6,684 bases of DNA from Thiotrichaceae bacterium (GCA_015494435.1 WGBH01000518.1:1-6684); one strand, 5' to 3'; positions 1 to 6,616 are shown, numbered from the stretch's first letter. Program-made: numbers and translations. The notes: generated by a model from the letters alone, not told the origin.

Positions 1-215
1 GCACCAAACATCCATAAGGCAAGCATATTGAAAAGTAAATGAACCACACCGCCATGCATAAACATATGACTAACAAACTGCCAAGGCGAAAAGTTCGGAT
101 TTAAAGGAAAATAAAGTGCCAACAAATTCGTTAGATTACTGACAGACGTACTAGTAAAAAAAAACAGAACATTGATAACAATAAGTGTAATGACGATATT
201 AAAGGTTATTTTCAT
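1..215 (-). CDS. Rhomboid-family intramembrane serine protease, 5' end only
   Basis: Partial gene: the first 71 codons read from an ATG at 215 and run off the left edge. Residues 5-20 form a hydrophobic first membrane helix (FNIVITLIVINVLFFF). Residues 45-71 match the rhomboid signature: W45, then HMFMHGG at 50-56, then HLLFNMLALWMFG at 59-71. H59 and N63 fit the HxxxN oxyanion-side motif before membrane helix 2. In this family a catalytic Ser (GxSG) and His follow in later helices, which lie outside the window, so activity cannot be judged. The start is supported by AGGTG at 227-231, a rather long 11 nt upstream, and by no earlier ATG, GTG or TTG in frame. It lies 95 nt beyond ureG in the same direction with no clear terminator between, so read-through from the urease operon is possible. 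A functional link to urease is not implied. Confidence 0.85.
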   Translation of the reverse strand, partial: MKITFNIVITLIVINVLFFFTSTSVSNLTNLLALYFPLNPNFSPWQFVSHMFMHGGVVHLLFNMLALWMFG

Positions 216-310
216 TATTTGATAAGCACCTAAAATGATGAAAGTCGAACAAGCAGACTGATGTACCAGAGTATAACTGACTTTTATTATTTTTTTTTAA
301 ATGATTAAAA

Positions 311-925
311 CTAGACCAACATGCCTTCGTCTTGAATAAAGGCAACGACTTTATCCAAGTTTTCACCTGTTTTTAGATTAGTGAAGAGATAGGGTTTATC
401 ACCGCGCATACGCTTTGTATCGCTTTCCATCACCTCAAGCGATGCGCCAACCATTGGTGCCAAATCTATTTTATTAATAATCAATAAATCAGATTTCGTA
501 ATGCCAGGACCGCCTTTACGGGGAATTTTATCCCCTGCGGCAACATCGATCACGTAGATGGTTAAGTCGGATAATTCCGGGCTAAAGGTCGAACTTAGAT
601 TATCGCCACCGCTTTCAATAATCACAAATTCTAGCTTATCAAAATGCTCACATAAGGCTTCGACAGCGGAGAGGTTCATAGAGGCATCTTCACGAATGGC
701 GGTGTGGGGGCATCCGCCTGTTTCAACGCCGACGATACGCTCAGCGTCTAGCGCTTGGTGACGCAATAAAAACTCAGCATCTTCTTTGGTGTAGATGTCA
801 TTAGTGACCACAGCAAAGTCATGCTGGTCTTTCATTGCTCTGCAAAGTTGACGTATTAAGGCAGTTTTTCCTGAGCCAACAGGGCCACCGATGCCTAATC
901 TAAGGATGGTATCTTTTTTCTTCAT
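311..925 (-). CDS. ureG: Urease accessory GTPase UreG
   Basis: UreG is the SIMIBI-class GTPase whose GTP hydrolysis drives nickel insertion into apo-urease, acting in the cytoplasm with UreF, UreD and UreE. The 204-residue protein is full length for the family (about 205). Visible motifs are the P-loop GPVGSGKT at 14-21, the nickel-binding CPH motif at 72-74 inside ETGGCPH, ESGGDNL at 104-110 and the base-recognition motif NKID at 151-154. I chose the ATG at 925. A TTG at 937 would add four residues (MRLP), but it has no ribosome binding site and the family normally begins about ten residues before the P-loop, as the ATG version does. The ATG follows the ureF stop by 8 nt, with a GAG sequence about 9 nt upstream, suggesting translational coupling. 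It is the last urease gene of the cluster. Confidence 0.97.
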   Translation of the reverse strand: MKKKDTILRLGIGGPVGSGKTALIRQLCRAMKDQHDFAVVTNDIYTKEDAEFLLRHQALDAERIVGVETGGCPHTAIREDASMNLSAVEALCEHFDKLEFVIIESGGDNLSSTFSPELSDLTIYVIDVAAGDKIPRKGGPGITKSDLLIINKIDLAPMVGASLEVMESDTKRMRGDKPYLFTNLKTGENLDKVVAFIQDEGMLV

Positions 926-933
926 AGGGAGTC

Positions 934-1608
934 TCAAGAGCGAAATAAACGCGAATATTGTGTTTCATGTTGTGCGCTAAGAATGGCAAGCATGGGTAAC
1001 GATGCGCCAATTTCAGCGCTAGTGATGCTTAAACCGTTGGCGATAATGTCAGGAATAAGCGTTAGGGTTTTTGAAAGGATTTTTTGCCCATCGGTTTGTC
1101 CTAAAGGCACGAGTTTAATAGCGGCAGCAATTTGATTATCTAACCATGACCATAGATAGCCAGTACAGGCATCTTGACAACCAATTTCCCATTTGACGGC
1201 AGCTAAAGTGAATAAGGTCAAAAAACTTGTGTTAGTCTTTTTTTTCCAGACTTGTGCTTCTTTAATACCTAAGTCAAATAATAAGCGAGCTAATGCAATA
1301 CCGAGTTGATGGTCTTCATCGCGTAGTTCTTTTGTTTCACGCTGTGCATATAGACATTGATTCCAGTAAGCCACTTGGTCGAGATCATTATCCGACCATG
1401 CTTGATACAAACGTGACAATAGCGGTATATCGGTTTGCTGTAAGCTATAGCGTAAACTATCGGCTAGGCAATTTTGCGTTGTGTTAGCGTCTATTATCAG
1501 CCCTGTTTCTATTGCCGACTCTAAGCCTTGCGAGTAAGCAAATGCACCCACGGGAAGGGTAGGGCTACTAAGTTGTAGTAACTTGAGTAATCGCAACGAC
1601 TGAGCCAT
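934..1608 (-). CDS. ureF: Urease accessory protein UreF
   Basis: UreF is the all-helical accessory protein that bridges UreD-bound apo-urease and UreG, modulating the GTPase during nickel and CO2 loading. The 224-residue length is typical. Family signatures are present in order: LLQLSSPTLPVGAFAYSQGLE at 10-30, RETKELRDEDHQLG at 90-103, VPLGQTDGQ at 167-175, and a conserved C-terminus with PMLAILSAQHETQYSRLFRS at 205-224. The C-terminal tail is the part known to contact UreD. The ATG at 1608 begins about ten residues before the first motif, as usual. The ribosome binding site is poor, so the gene may depend on coupling to the small ORF ending 11 nt upstream. There is no disruption. UreF normally works with UreD, which is not in this window. 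Confidence 0.96.
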   Translation of the reverse strand: MAQSLRLLKLLQLSSPTLPVGAFAYSQGLESAIETGLIIDANTTQNCLADSLRYSLQQTDIPLLSRLYQAWSDNDLDQVAYWNQCLYAQRETKELRDEDHQLGIALARLLFDLGIKEAQVWKKKTNTSFLTLFTLAAVKWEIGCQDACTGYLWSWLDNQIAAAIKLVPLGQTDGQKILSKTLTLIPDIIANGLSITSAEIGASLPMLAILSAQHETQYSRLFRS

Positions 1609-1619
1609 TTTATGCGGAC

Positions 1620-1862
1620 TTATTTTCTTGGCTTTTTATCATGGTGACGTACTTTTTTTGCTTTACTTTTAGGGCGCATTTTATAAGGCACAAAGGCAAG
1701 CAGAACCACTAATGCGATAAATGTACCGAGATGAAAAGGGCTGGTGAATAAATGCATCATCTGTTCATAAAGGCTATTGCTTTGTAGTGCTTCTGGGTGA
1801 GCAAAAACGCTATTGCTAAAAAAAAGTAGGCTGATAAAAGTAATAAGGGGCGTTTTAATCAT
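1620..1862 (-). CDS. Small signal-peptide, single-helix membrane protein; HupE/UreJ-like fragment
   Basis: An 80-residue protein between ureE and ureF, not part of the core urease set. Residues 1-21 look like a Sec signal peptide, with a likely signal peptidase I site after VFA (19-21), leaving HPE as the mature N-terminus. Residues 44-60 form a hydrophobic helix. The last 20 residues are strongly basic with two histidines (KMRPKSKAKK, then HHDKKPRK), which should keep that end cytoplasmic. An N-terminal His-Pro after cleavage and the stretch HLFTSPFHL at 37-45 resemble the HPLTGLDHL segment of HupE/UreJ nickel/cobalt permeases, but the Asp before the second His is Phe here and the other helices are missing. 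It might be a reduced relative or a small accessory subunit for nickel supply; that is inference. The start has only a weak upstream GGA. Same-strand, close packing with ureE and ureF makes it part of the operon. Confidence 0.8.
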   Translation of the reverse strand: MIKTPLITFISLLFFSNSVFAHPEALQSNSLYEQMMHLFTSPFHLGTFIALVVLLAFVPYKMRPKSKAKKVRHHDKKPRK

Positions 1863-1895
1863 AATAAATTATTTTCCAAATATTTTGCTGGGAGG

Positions 1896-2345
1896 TTAAT
1901 GTGAGTGATGATGCGGTGAAGTGGTATGATAAGCACCAGATTCAGGCTCAAAAGGCGCTTGTTCGACGAGTATTTCTAAGCCTAAACCTTTTACCATATC
2001 ATCGAGTACATGGTCATGCTGATAGCGTATAAAATCAGGGGCAATCTGCAAACTCACATGACGATTGCCGAGATGATAACAAGCGCGTGCGAGTTGTAAA
2101 GTATCATTACAATAAACTGTGCTAACTGTTTCTAGTGCCGCTTTAATTTGTATAATCACCTGAGAATCATCATTCAGCAAAATATCATTCTTTTTTAAGC
2201 TATCACCATTTTTCAATACGATTCCCACAGCGCGCCCATCGTCTAAGGTGGTTTTTAAACGGCTTTTATTGCGTTGGTCAAAGGTTAATGTGAGCGTTGC
2301 ATTCGGCTCAAGCACTTCGTTGGTTTTTTGTGTAAATTTCAACAT
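1896..2345 (-). CDS. ureE: Urease nickel metallochaperone UreE
   Basis: UreE is a cytoplasmic homodimer that binds nickel and hands it to the UreG/UreF/UreD complex. The 149-residue protein has the two expected parts: an N-terminal peptide-binding domain (about 1-70) and a C-terminal metal-binding domain (about 75-140). The key residues sit at the same numbers as in the Klebsiella enzyme: H96 in GNRHV, the main interface nickel ligand, and H110 and H112 in RYQHDHVLDDM. The histidine tail is short (SPHHHSH), unlike the long tail of Klebsiella UreE, so storage of many extra nickel ions is less likely. The ATG at 2345 follows the ureC stop by 2 nt with little ribosome binding site of its own, so translational coupling to ureC is likely. 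Confidence 0.96.
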   Translation of the reverse strand: MLKFTQKTNEVLEPNATLTLTFDQRNKSRLKTTLDDGRAVGIVLKNGDSLKKNDILLNDDSQVIIQIKAALETVSTVYCNDTLQLARACYHLGNRHVSLQIAPDFIRYQHDHVLDDMVKGLGLEILVEQAPFEPESGAYHTTSPHHHSH

Positions 2346-2347
2346 AA

Positions 2348-4051
2348 TTAAAACAGAAAGTAACGTTGTGCTAACGGCAAGACTTCCGCAGGTTCACAGC
2401 TTAATAACTCGCCATCGGCACGTACTTGATAGGTTTGTGAGTCTACTTCAATGTTGGGTAAATAATGATTATGGATGAGGTCTTTCTTTTTGATGCTACG
2501 ACAGCCTTTCACCACGCCTATCAAACTTTCTAGCCCCAACTCCTCGGCGATTCCTGCGGATGAGGCGGCTTGTGAAATAAAGGTCATGCGGGTTGCTAAA
2601 CGCGAACGGCCAAAAGCACCAAACATGGGGCGATAATGCACAGGTTGCGGCGTAGGAATCGAGGCATTAGGATCGCCCATGGGGGCAGAAGCGATGACAC
2701 CGCCTTTAATAATCAAGCTGGGTTTTGTACCAAAAAAAGCAGGTTTCCATAAGACAATATCAGCTAATTTACCCACTTCAATCGAACCGACCTCGTGGGC
2801 AATGCCGTGTGATAAGGCAGGGTTGATGGTGTATTTGGCGATATAACGCTTAATGCGCTGATTATCATGGGTGGCAGGATCGCCTTTTAAAGCGCCTCGC
2901 TGAACTTTCATTTTATGCGCGGTTTGCCATGTGCGGGTAATGACTTCGCCAACGCGTCCCATCGCTTGAGAGTCAGATGAAATCATCGAAAACGCCCCGA
3001 GATCATGCAAAATATCTTCCGCTGCAATGGTCTCACGGCGTATGCGTGACTCAGCAAAGGCAACATCTTCGGCAATGCTTGGCGATAAATGATGGCAGAC
3101 CATTAACATATCTAAATGCTCATCAATGGTGTTGACCGTGTAAGGACGGGTTGGATTGGTTGAAGATGGCAGTACATTCATTTCACCACAGGCTTTGATA
3201 ATATCAGGGGCATGACCACCGCCTGCGCCTTCGGTGTGGAAGGTGTGAATGGTACGGTCTTTAAAAGCGGCAAGTGTATCTTCGACAAAGCCCGATTCAT
3301 TCAGTGTATCGGTATGAATCGCCACTTGTACATCATGCTTTTCGGCAACGGTTAAGCAATTATCAATTGAAGCAGGCGTTGTCCCCCAATCTTCATGCAA
3401 TTTTAGACCTAAAGCCCCCGCGACGACTTGCTCGTCCAAGGCTTGGGGCAAACTAGCATTCCCTTTACCCATAAAACCAAGGTTCATCGGAAACGCTTCC
3501 GCCGCTTGTAACATGCGCTGAATATGCCAAGGACCGGGTGTACAAGTGGTCGCATTCGTCCCTGTTGCAGGGCCTGTTCCCCCTCCCAGCATGGTAGTGA
3601 TTCCTGAGGTGAGTGCTTCATCAATTTGTTGCGGGCAAATAAAGTGAATATGTGCATCAATACCGCCAGCGGTAATAATAGAACCTTCACCTGCAATAAT
3701 TTCTGTGCCTGCGCCAATAATAATATCAATATTGGGTTGTACATCGGGGTTGCCTGCTTTGCCAATGGCAGCAATACGACCGTTTTTAATCCCAATATCG
3801 GCTTTAACAATCCCCCAGTGGTCGATAATTAACGCATTGGTAATGACGGTATCCGCAACATCAGCGGCAACGGCTTGACTTTGCCCCATGCCATCACGAA
3901 TCACTTTACCGCCACCAAATTTGACTTCATCGCCATAGGTGGTGAAATCTTTTTCGACCTCTAGCCACAGCTCGGTGTCGCCCAAGCGCAGACGGTCACC
4001 CGTGGTCGGGCCATACATTTCAGCATAAGCTTGTCGGCTAATGGTACTCAT
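2348..4051 (-). CDS. ureC: Urease alpha (catalytic) subunit UreC
   Basis: Catalytic subunit of urease (urea plus water to ammonia and carbamate, which decays to a second ammonia and CO2), holding the dinickel centre in an amidohydrolase-type barrel. At 567 residues it is full length and its catalytic residues fall at the Klebsiella numbers: nickel ligands H134 and H136 (HIHF), the carbamylated lysine K217 with H219 (LGLKLHEDWG), H246, H272 and D360 (SSDSQ). Flap residues C319 and H320 (MVCHHL) and R336 are present. Nothing catalytic is missing, so the enzyme should be functional if matured. The ATG overlaps the ureB stop (ATGA) and has a strong GAGGTG site about 6 nt upstream, giving tight coupling with ureB. 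A separate catalytic gene, with ureA and ureB apart, is the usual bacterial layout rather than the fused Helicobacter one. Confidence 0.99.
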   Translation of the reverse strand: MSTISRQAYAEMYGPTTGDRLRLGDTELWLEVEKDFTTYGDEVKFGGGKVIRDGMGQSQAVAADVADTVITNALIIDHWGIVKADIGIKNGRIAAIGKAGNPDVQPNIDIIIGAGTEIIAGEGSIITAGGIDAHIHFICPQQIDEALTSGITTMLGGGTGPATGTNATTCTPGPWHIQRMLQAAEAFPMNLGFMGKGNASLPQALDEQVVAGALGLKLHEDWGTTPASIDNCLTVAEKHDVQVAIHTDTLNESGFVEDTLAAFKDRTIHTFHTEGAGGGHAPDIIKACGEMNVLPSSTNPTRPYTVNTIDEHLDMLMVCHHLSPSIAEDVAFAESRIRRETIAAEDILHDLGAFSMISSDSQAMGRVGEVITRTWQTAHKMKVQRGALKGDPATHDNQRIKRYIAKYTINPALSHGIAHEVGSIEVGKLADIVLWKPAFFGTKPSLIIKGGVIASAPMGDPNASIPTPQPVHYRPMFGAFGRSRLATRMTFISQAASSAGIAEELGLESLIGVVKGCRSIKKKDLIHNHYLPNIEVDSQTYQVRADGELLSCEPAEVLPLAQRYFLF

Positions 4052-4368
4052 AATGTCACCTCGTCAAGACTACCCATTACGTTGCCATTAAAGCCATAGA
4101 CATGACGTTTACCTGCATAATTCACTAACTGCACCGTGCGCGTTTGCCCTGGTTCAAAGCGCACCGCCGTTCCCGCTGCAATATCGAGTCGAAAGCCTAA
4201 TGATTTTTCACGATCAAACGTTAGCGCGCGATTGGTTTCATAAAAATGGTAATGCGAGCCAACTTGAATCGGACGGTCGCCCGCATTGCTCACCTCAAGA
4301 GTCAAGGTATCACGACTTTGATTTAGTTCGATCTCGCCCTTTGCGACACGTAGTTCTCCAGCAATCAT
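4048..4368 (-). CDS. ureB: Urease beta subunit UreB
   Basis: Small structural subunit that packs against UreC and UreA in the trimer-of-trimers urease assembly; it has no catalytic residues. At 106 residues it is the normal size for a free-standing UreB. Recognisable stretches are MIAGELRVAKGEIELN at 1-16, the family-diagnostic GSHYHFYETN at 37-46 and the C-terminal KRHVYGFNGNVMGSLDE. A good ribosome binding site (GAGGTG) lies 6 nt before the ATG and overlaps the ureA stop codon region; the gap from ureA is 9 nt. The stop codon overlaps the ureC start. Subunit naming follows the enterobacterial scheme, in which UreB is the beta chain. Confidence 0.98.
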   Translation of the reverse strand: MIAGELRVAKGEIELNQSRDTLTLEVSNAGDRPIQVGSHYHFYETNRALTFDREKSLGFRLDIAAGTAVRFEPGQTRTVQLVNYAGKRHVYGFNGNVMGSLDEVTL

Positions 4369-4377
4369 AACAGCACC

Positions 4378-4680
4378 TCAGACAATAGGATTATGCACAG
4401 TAACCAGCTTTGTACCGTCAGGAAAAGTCGCTTCAACTTGTACATCAGGAATCATTTCAGCAATCCCCTCCATCACATCCTCGCGGGTCAATAAGGTTTG
4501 CCCATACGACATCATCTCCGCCACCGTTTTACCATCACGCGCACCCTCCATAATAGCCGCACTGATATAAGCAATCGCTTCAGGGTAATTAAGCTTTACG
4601 CCACGCGCTTTACGTCGCTCAGCTAATAGCGCAGCGGTAAAGAGGAGGAGCTTATCTTTTTCTTTCGGGGTTAATTCCAT
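4378..4680 (-). CDS. ureA: Urease gamma subunit UreA
   Basis: Smallest structural subunit of urease, assembling with UreB and UreC. The 100-residue protein starts MELTPKEKDKLLLFTAALLA and ends DGTKLVTVHNPIV, both characteristic; internal landmarks are LNYPEAIAYISAAIMEGARDG at 30-50, TVAEMMSYG at 52-60 and MIPDVQVEATFPDGT at 76-90. The ATG at 4680 gives exactly the canonical length and has AAAGGA 6 nt upstream. A longer reading from a GTG at 4734 adds 18 residues that do not belong to the family and has no better ribosome site, so I rejected it. It is the first gene of the cluster as seen here. Upstream, where ureD often lies, there is only 172 bp and then the end of an insertion sequence. Confidence 0.98.
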   Translation of the reverse strand: MELTPKEKDKLLLFTAALLAERRKARGVKLNYPEAIAYISAAIMEGARDGKTVAEMMSYGQTLLTREDVMEGIAEMIPDVQVEATFPDGTKLVTVHNPIV

Positions 4681-4686
4681 GATGAA

Positions 4687-4692
4687 TCCTTT
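4687..4692 (-). promoter_or_regulatory. Ribosome binding site of ureA
   Basis: AAAGGA ends 6 nt before the ATG at 4680. Its good spacing decides the ureA start in favour of the 100-residue protein over the upstream GTG at 4734. Confidence 0.8.
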
Positions 4693-4740
4693 GGGGTTGG
4701 ATATTCTGTATGGCTTGTATGAAGCACAAAACACAAGAAC

Positions 4741-4815
4741 TTAGCTACCACAAGAATATAGCAGAATTAGCATGAAAATTAGCATTATTATGCGCTTAAT
4801 ATTGAGTAGTTTCAT
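4741..4815 (-). CDS. Doubtful 24-codon ORF with lipoprotein-like signal sequence
   Basis: An ATG at 4815 opens a 24-codon frame ending in TAA at 4741. Its product begins MKLLNIKRI, continues with a very hydrophobic stretch (residues 9-20, Met, Leu and Ile rich) and ends LLYSCGS, so it looks like a basic-hydrophobic signal sequence finishing at a Cys of lipobox type. It lies in the ureA leader, in the same frame as ureA, and covers the candidate ureA promoter and the 9-bp direct repeat. I see no ribosome binding site in front of it. If a promoter at 4755-4763 is used, the ORF would not be fully transcribed from it. It may be chance, a remnant of a lipoprotein gene, or a leader peptide; I do not assign a function. 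Confidence 0.2.
   Translation of the reverse strand: MKLLNIKRIIMLIFMLILLYSCGS
4755..4763 (-). promoter_or_regulatory. Candidate extended -10 promoter for the urease operon
   Basis: TGCTATATT reads as an extended -10 element (TGn followed by TATATT, five of six matches to TATAAT). No good -35 hexamer lies 16-18 bp upstream, so it would have to rely on the TG extension or an activator. Transcription would start near 4748, giving a leader of about 68 nt. I see no convincing sigma-54 (GG-N10-GC) element in the gap. Confidence 0.35.
4765..4785 (-). repeat. 9-bp direct repeat, 12-bp period, just upstream of the candidate ureA promoter
   Basis: ATGCTAATT occurs at 4777-4785 and again at 4765-4773, one 12-bp period apart, directly upstream of the extended -10 element, where a -35 or activator site would be. 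It could be a regulator binding site, or simply the coding repeat (Met-Leu-Ile twice) of the doubtful small ORF it lies in. Confidence 0.4.
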
Positions 4816-4852
4816 AGCATGGACTACACTAGGTAGTATTCAACTAAAAAAG

Positions 4853-4864
4853 GGCATCCTTCAT
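4853..4864. repeat. Left terminal inverted repeat of the insertion sequence
   Basis: GGCATCCTTCAT, a perfect 12-bp inverted match to 6673-6684. It is the transposase-distal end (downstream of the transposase stop) and faces ureA. The flanking sequence is an A-rich run (CTAAAAAAG). Confidence 0.8.
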
Positions 4865-4878
4865 ATACCTAAAAAGTA

Positions 4879-4890
4879 GTTTACACTTTA
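4879..4890 (+). repeat. Subterminal box of the left IS end
   Basis: GTTTACACTTTA matches GTTAACACTTTA, the reverse complement of 6655-6666, at 11 of 12 positions. It lies 14 nt inside the left terminal repeat, against 6 nt on the right. A likely internal transposase-binding site, by analogy with other IS ends. Confidence 0.45.
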
Positions 4891-4918
4891 CCTGAACAGC
4901 AATAAATCCAGACAATAG

Positions 4919-4946
4919 AAAACCATAGCCATTCTGAGATGGTTTT
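4919..4946. terminator. Possible bidirectional terminator after the transposase gene
   Basis: AAAACCAT at 4919-4926 and ATGGTTTT at 4939-4946 form an 8-bp stem with a 12-nt loop, 32 nt beyond the transposase stop. The T-rich flank is short on either strand and the stem has few G-C pairs, so termination strength is uncertain. If it works on the minus strand it would shield ureA from transposase transcripts. Confidence 0.35.
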
Positions 4947-4977
4947 TAAAGTACGTTGTTTTTTTATCGCTGTTTTA

Positions 4978-6547
4978 TTAAGCGGTAAGAAGCGTCTCTT
5001 TTACTTCTTTTTGTAGCAGGACAATCCAGTCTTCTTTTTGTGCTTTGCCCGTTAACAGCTCCATCGGTGTTTTTCCCTTTCGTTTGCCTGCGTGATAACG
5101 TCGATGGTTGTGGTAAAACATAAATGTATTGAGAAAGGCTTGTGTTACCTGATTTTTTGAGGTGTTCAAATAAGGTCGAAGAAGAGAGTTGATGCATTCC
5201 ACCATTGAGGATGCCTGAATGATCTGGTCTAATTCTGCATAAATACTCTCCTTTAGTTCGATCATTTTCGCCTTGTCACCGACAAATAATTCAGCCAGCT
5301 CAAGGTAAAACTGCCGTTGTTCAATGGCGTGATGCTTTCTAGCGGTCACCTTGGATTTAATCACGTCTTTATTCCATTGCCATGCGAGAATAAGTGCTTG
5401 TAATGCCTCTTTATTGGTGGTCAGTTTCTGGCATTTTTCAAATGCAATGATCGCATCATCAAAATAGGTCAGCAAGTTAGGGAGTGTTTTCTTGATCAGA
5501 AGCGCTTCTTTAGCGATCTTTTTATGCGGAAGTGATGCCATCAGTTCCAGAGCAATCGTCATGTTTTCCTCTGCTTGATCACGTTGGCGCAAGCATCCCT
5601 CTGAATCAAAACTCTTTAGCTGATGGATAAGATAACGATAAAGGTAGTGGAAATCATCATAGCAATCAATCGCTTGCTGTTCTTTTTCATCGGCCTTAAA
5701 ACACAGAATCAGCCGCTTTTCGATAACGGCATCACTTTTTGCGGAAGCGAGGGTCTTCTCTCGTTTGTGAACGGTTTCAATGGCAGCATAGGCTGATTTC
5801 TCCAGTCGTCTATCCCAATCTCCCAAACGATGCGCAACCCCATGAAAGGTGTCTAATTGCCATGGAATATCAGTCAATATATTTCCATGAGCCGCTTTAA
5901 TAGCAGTTCCTGCATCACTGGTTAATTGCTGTGGTAAAAACCCATTTCCCACAATGCGATTTAAATGTTGCTCCCATTGTTCAGCCGTTCTTGTTGTTGC
6001 AAGCTCAATACTTAAAATAGCAGAACTGACAGGATCTACGGTGATTAAGATGGGGGAAGATTTTGCAAAAATCTCATCATCTGCAAAGACGAGTAGCTGC
6101 GGATCTGCTTTGTTTTCGAGTGTATTGGGAAGTAAATCGCCCAGTCGAGATAGTATTTGACTAATTGATCCCACCGAAGAGTAAGGCAAGCCCTCCCGTT
6201 TCATTAATGTAGAAATGGCATCAATACTGGCTCCTCCTTCAAAGCGTTGCGCTAAAATCCGTGCTTCAATCTCATCCATTGATAAAGCAACAGGCTTTTC
6301 CTCAGGAAAAACGAGGTAACCAAGCGCTGTCTTAAAATGAGATAACAGTGAATAAATAAAGGTTCTGGAGACCTGATACTGCTGGGATAACTGGGTAATA
6401 GCACCCCAAACACTGCCTTGCTGAGACTGATAAGCTTCAATGGCAAGTGCTGAACGGATTTCAAGCGTTAAATCTTGACGACGTATAAACTTAGGTGCGC
6501 TTGGAAAGGAAGATATTTCCTCAGGTAATTGCGTTTTTTGCTATCAT
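4978..6547 (-). CDS. DDE transposase, apparently frameshifted near its start
   Basis: Transposase of the surrounding insertion sequence. The main reading frame is open without a stop from 6540 to the TAA at 4978 (520 codons), but its first in-frame ATG is at 6279, 87 codons in. The skipped part is clearly protein-like, including a helix-turn-helix (LSQQYQVSRTFIYSLL); a second HTH-like region follows the ATG at 6279. The likely real start is ATG at 6547, with AGAGG 10 nt upstream, out of frame by one base across six A's at 6534-6539; removing one A would give about 522 residues. Numbered from the ATG at 6279, the likely DDE residues are D67 or D68 (FADDE), D122 (TSDAGTA) and E361 (SMVECINSLLRPYL), followed by HNHRRYHAGKRKGKTPMELL. 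About 240 mostly helical residues separate the second D from the E, suggesting an insertion domain. Family not identified. It may be active through slippage, or dead. Confidence 0.85.
6534..6539 (-). other. A6 run: frameshift or slippage site at the transposase start
   Basis: On the minus strand ATG ATA GCA AAA AAC reads for eight codons to a TGA, whereas the frame one base later carries the whole transposase. With five A's the reading becomes M-I-A-K-T-Q and continues in frame. The run is therefore a one-base difference that could be a sequencing error, a mutation, or a site of transcriptional slippage. Confidence 0.6.
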
Positions 6548-6589
6548 TGTTAAAGTGCCTCTGTGTGGGTTGCTATGCCCAGCTAAAAG

Positions 6590-6616
6590 TACTCTAGTTT
6601 ATAGCAAATTAGAGTA
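6590..6616. repeat. Dyad symmetry over the candidate transposase promoter
   Basis: TACTCTA at 6590-6596 and TAGAGTA at 6610-6616 are exact inverted repeats, extended inwards by one mismatch and TTT/AAA, leaving a 5-nt centre (ATAGC). The centre overlaps the candidate -10 element, so it could be an operator, or only a local hairpin. Confidence 0.5.

Noticed and set aside
926..937. TTG start for ureG giving a 208-residue protein
   Set aside because: No ribosome binding site in front of the TTG, and the ATG at 925 gives the usual family length and N-terminus.
3484..3832. Minus- and plus-strand ORFs inside ureC
   Set aside because: They lie wholly within the conserved catalytic gene and show no recognisable domain of their own.
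4048..4051. Overlap of ureB and ureC as a possible assembly error or fusion
   Set aside because: ATGA overlap with a strong ribosome site is ordinary translational coupling, and both proteins are full length.
4681..4734. GTG start for ureA adding 18 residues
   Set aside because: The added residues are not part of UreA, and the ATG at 4680 has a well-spaced AAAGGA.
4964..5197. 77-codon minus-strand ORF overlapping the transposase C-terminus
   Set aside because: It is a shadow of the transposase frame, which contains the conserved Glu region and the KGKTPMELL motif here.
6252..6464. 70-codon minus-strand ORF upstream of the transposase
   Set aside because: It overlaps the open, HTH-containing transposase frame in a different phase, so it is a shadow.
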